Shown here: positions 48,228 through 48,791 of the stretch, piece by piece
Numbering within the stretch: position 1 is the first letter of the stretch
Layout of the letters: each line of letters begins with the position of its first letter
Translations under genes and position numbers: made by a program
Notes under the pieces: model-generated
Seen by the model: the letters and a program-made list of their open reading frames with translations, nothing else
What the model was told of the DNA's origin: nothing
Database searches by the model: none
Assembly (NCBI GenBank): GCA_010024875.1
Contig: RGFZ01000020.1
Location: 1-48,791 of the forward strand
Length of the DNA: 48,791 bases
Direction of reading: 5' to 3'
Origin: Oxalobacteraceae bacterium
GTDB lineage: Bacteria > Pseudomonadota > Gammaproteobacteria > Burkholderiales > Burkholderiaceae_D

Positions 48228-48791
48228 TCAGTGCGCCGGCGCGGCGTGCTTGATGCGGCGCGGCAGGTTTTTCATGGACGCGGCAATTATAAGCCACGCC
48301 ACTGTGACCAGGCAGCCCGCAGTGAAGACCGCAGGTGCGCCGTAGTATTGCGCGATCAGACCGCCACCCGCACCGCCGGCAAACAATCCTATCGCCTGCA
48401 TGGTGTTGTACACCCCCAGTGCCGCACCACGCGCCCCGGCGGGCGCAAGACGAGACACCAGTGATGGCTGGCTGGCTTCGAGAATATTGAAGGCCACGAA
48501 GAACGCAAGTAGCAGCATCACCACCAACTGAAATGACAATGCAGATTGGACAATTGCAGCGCGAAGGCCAATTTCGACCAACAGCAGCAAACCAATGGCT
48601 GTGACAAACACTTGCTTCATCCGACCACGCTTCTCGCCCAGAAAAATTGGCGGAAGCATCAGCAAAAAAGATGCGAGCACGACCGGAAGATAAATTTTCC
48701 AGTGCTCGCTGACCGGCATGCCCGCGGCGCTGAAGCCCCACTCGGCCTCGAGGAACTGCTTGATCCAAGCATGGCTCGACCCGGCCGGCTT
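48228..48791 (-). CDS. MFS transporter, C-terminal part (runs off right edge)
   Basis: The frame is open to the window edge; 187 codons are visible. Hydrophobic segments recur (IYLPVVLASFLLMLPPIFLG, QVFVTAIGLLLLVEIGL, FQLVVMLLLAFFVAFNILEA, GVYNTMQAIGLFAGGAGGGL, AVFTAGCLVTVAWLIIA) with the cytoplasmic loop GEKRGRMK, as in the second half of major-facilitator proteins. The substrate is unknown. The neighbouring ssb is typical; in related genomes uvrA often lies further on. Confidence 0.88.
   Translation of the reverse strand, partial: KPAGSSHAWIKQFLEAEWGFSAAGMPVSEHWKIYLPVVLASFLLMLPPIFLGEKRGRMKQVFVTAIGLLLLVEIGLRAAIVQSALSFQLVVMLLLAFFVAFNILEASQPSLVSRLAPAGARGAALGVYNTMQAIGLFAGGAGGGLIAQYYGAPAVFTAGCLVTVAWLIIAASMKNLPRRIKHAAPAH

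Overview
The window is chromosomal DNA of a betaproteobacterium, most likely Burkholderiales or a close relative. The evidence is gene order: hemA-prfA-prmC-grxD-ubiX, sspAB-petABC-nif3, degQ/S-tatCBA-hinT-hisEIFAHBCDG-murA-ibaG, an ABC-2 pair, mlaBCADEF, gltDB, and ssb beside an MFS gene. The proteins are also beta/gamma-type, for example cytochrome b with a PVWY motif and a short-form HisG. No species can be named from the sequence alone.

Layout. 1-3.2 kb is the accessory end: the N-terminal part of a large secreted adhesin-like protein that runs off the left edge, a LuxR-type regulator behind it on the same strand, and a small ABM-fold protein. 3.4-4.1 kb is an orphan OmpR-type response regulator. 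4.2-11.5 kb is a plus-strand housekeeping run (hemA, prfA, dsbB, prmC, tex, grxD, ubiX). 11.5-15.6 kb holds an exported protein of unknown function, a 2-keto-4-pentenoate hydratase-family enzyme, cstA with its small YbdD/YjiX partner, a bidirectional terminator and a tRNA-Thr(UGU). 15.6-19.7 kb is sspA/sspB and the cytochrome bc1 operon petABC on the minus strand. A NarL-type response regulator (19.9-20.7 kb) separates petA from the Nif3-family gene. A membrane-anchored DegS/DegQ-type protease and a DUF2461 gene read plus.

From 23.6 to 39.7 kb nearly everything reads minus. Transcription runs mlaFEDACB, an ABC-2 exporter pair, ibaG, murA, hisGDCBHAFIE, hinT, tatABC. The his cluster supplies every step of histidine synthesis except a visible histidinol-phosphatase and the HisZ subunit that the short HisG needs. 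The Mla genes encode a complete retrograde phospholipid system. The tat genes encode the exporter expected to insert the Rieske protein PetA, which has a twin-arginine N-terminus. 39.7-40.5 kb is the only long gene-free stretch and is packed with copies of an inverted-repeat family. gltB-gltD (glutamate synthase) follow. At 46.7-47.6 kb lies a REP-associated transposase-like (RAYT) gene with two short direct repeats beside it, then ssb and a truncated MFS transporter at the right edge.

Most of the window is ordinary core genome. The parts most worth a second look are the RAYT homologue that lacks the HUH histidines, its flanking repeats that abut the likely gltB promoter, the repeat cluster downstream of gltD, and the adhesin/LuxR pair with several inverted repeats around it. 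I saw no CRISPR array, prophage, toxin-antitoxin pair or obvious new defence system.
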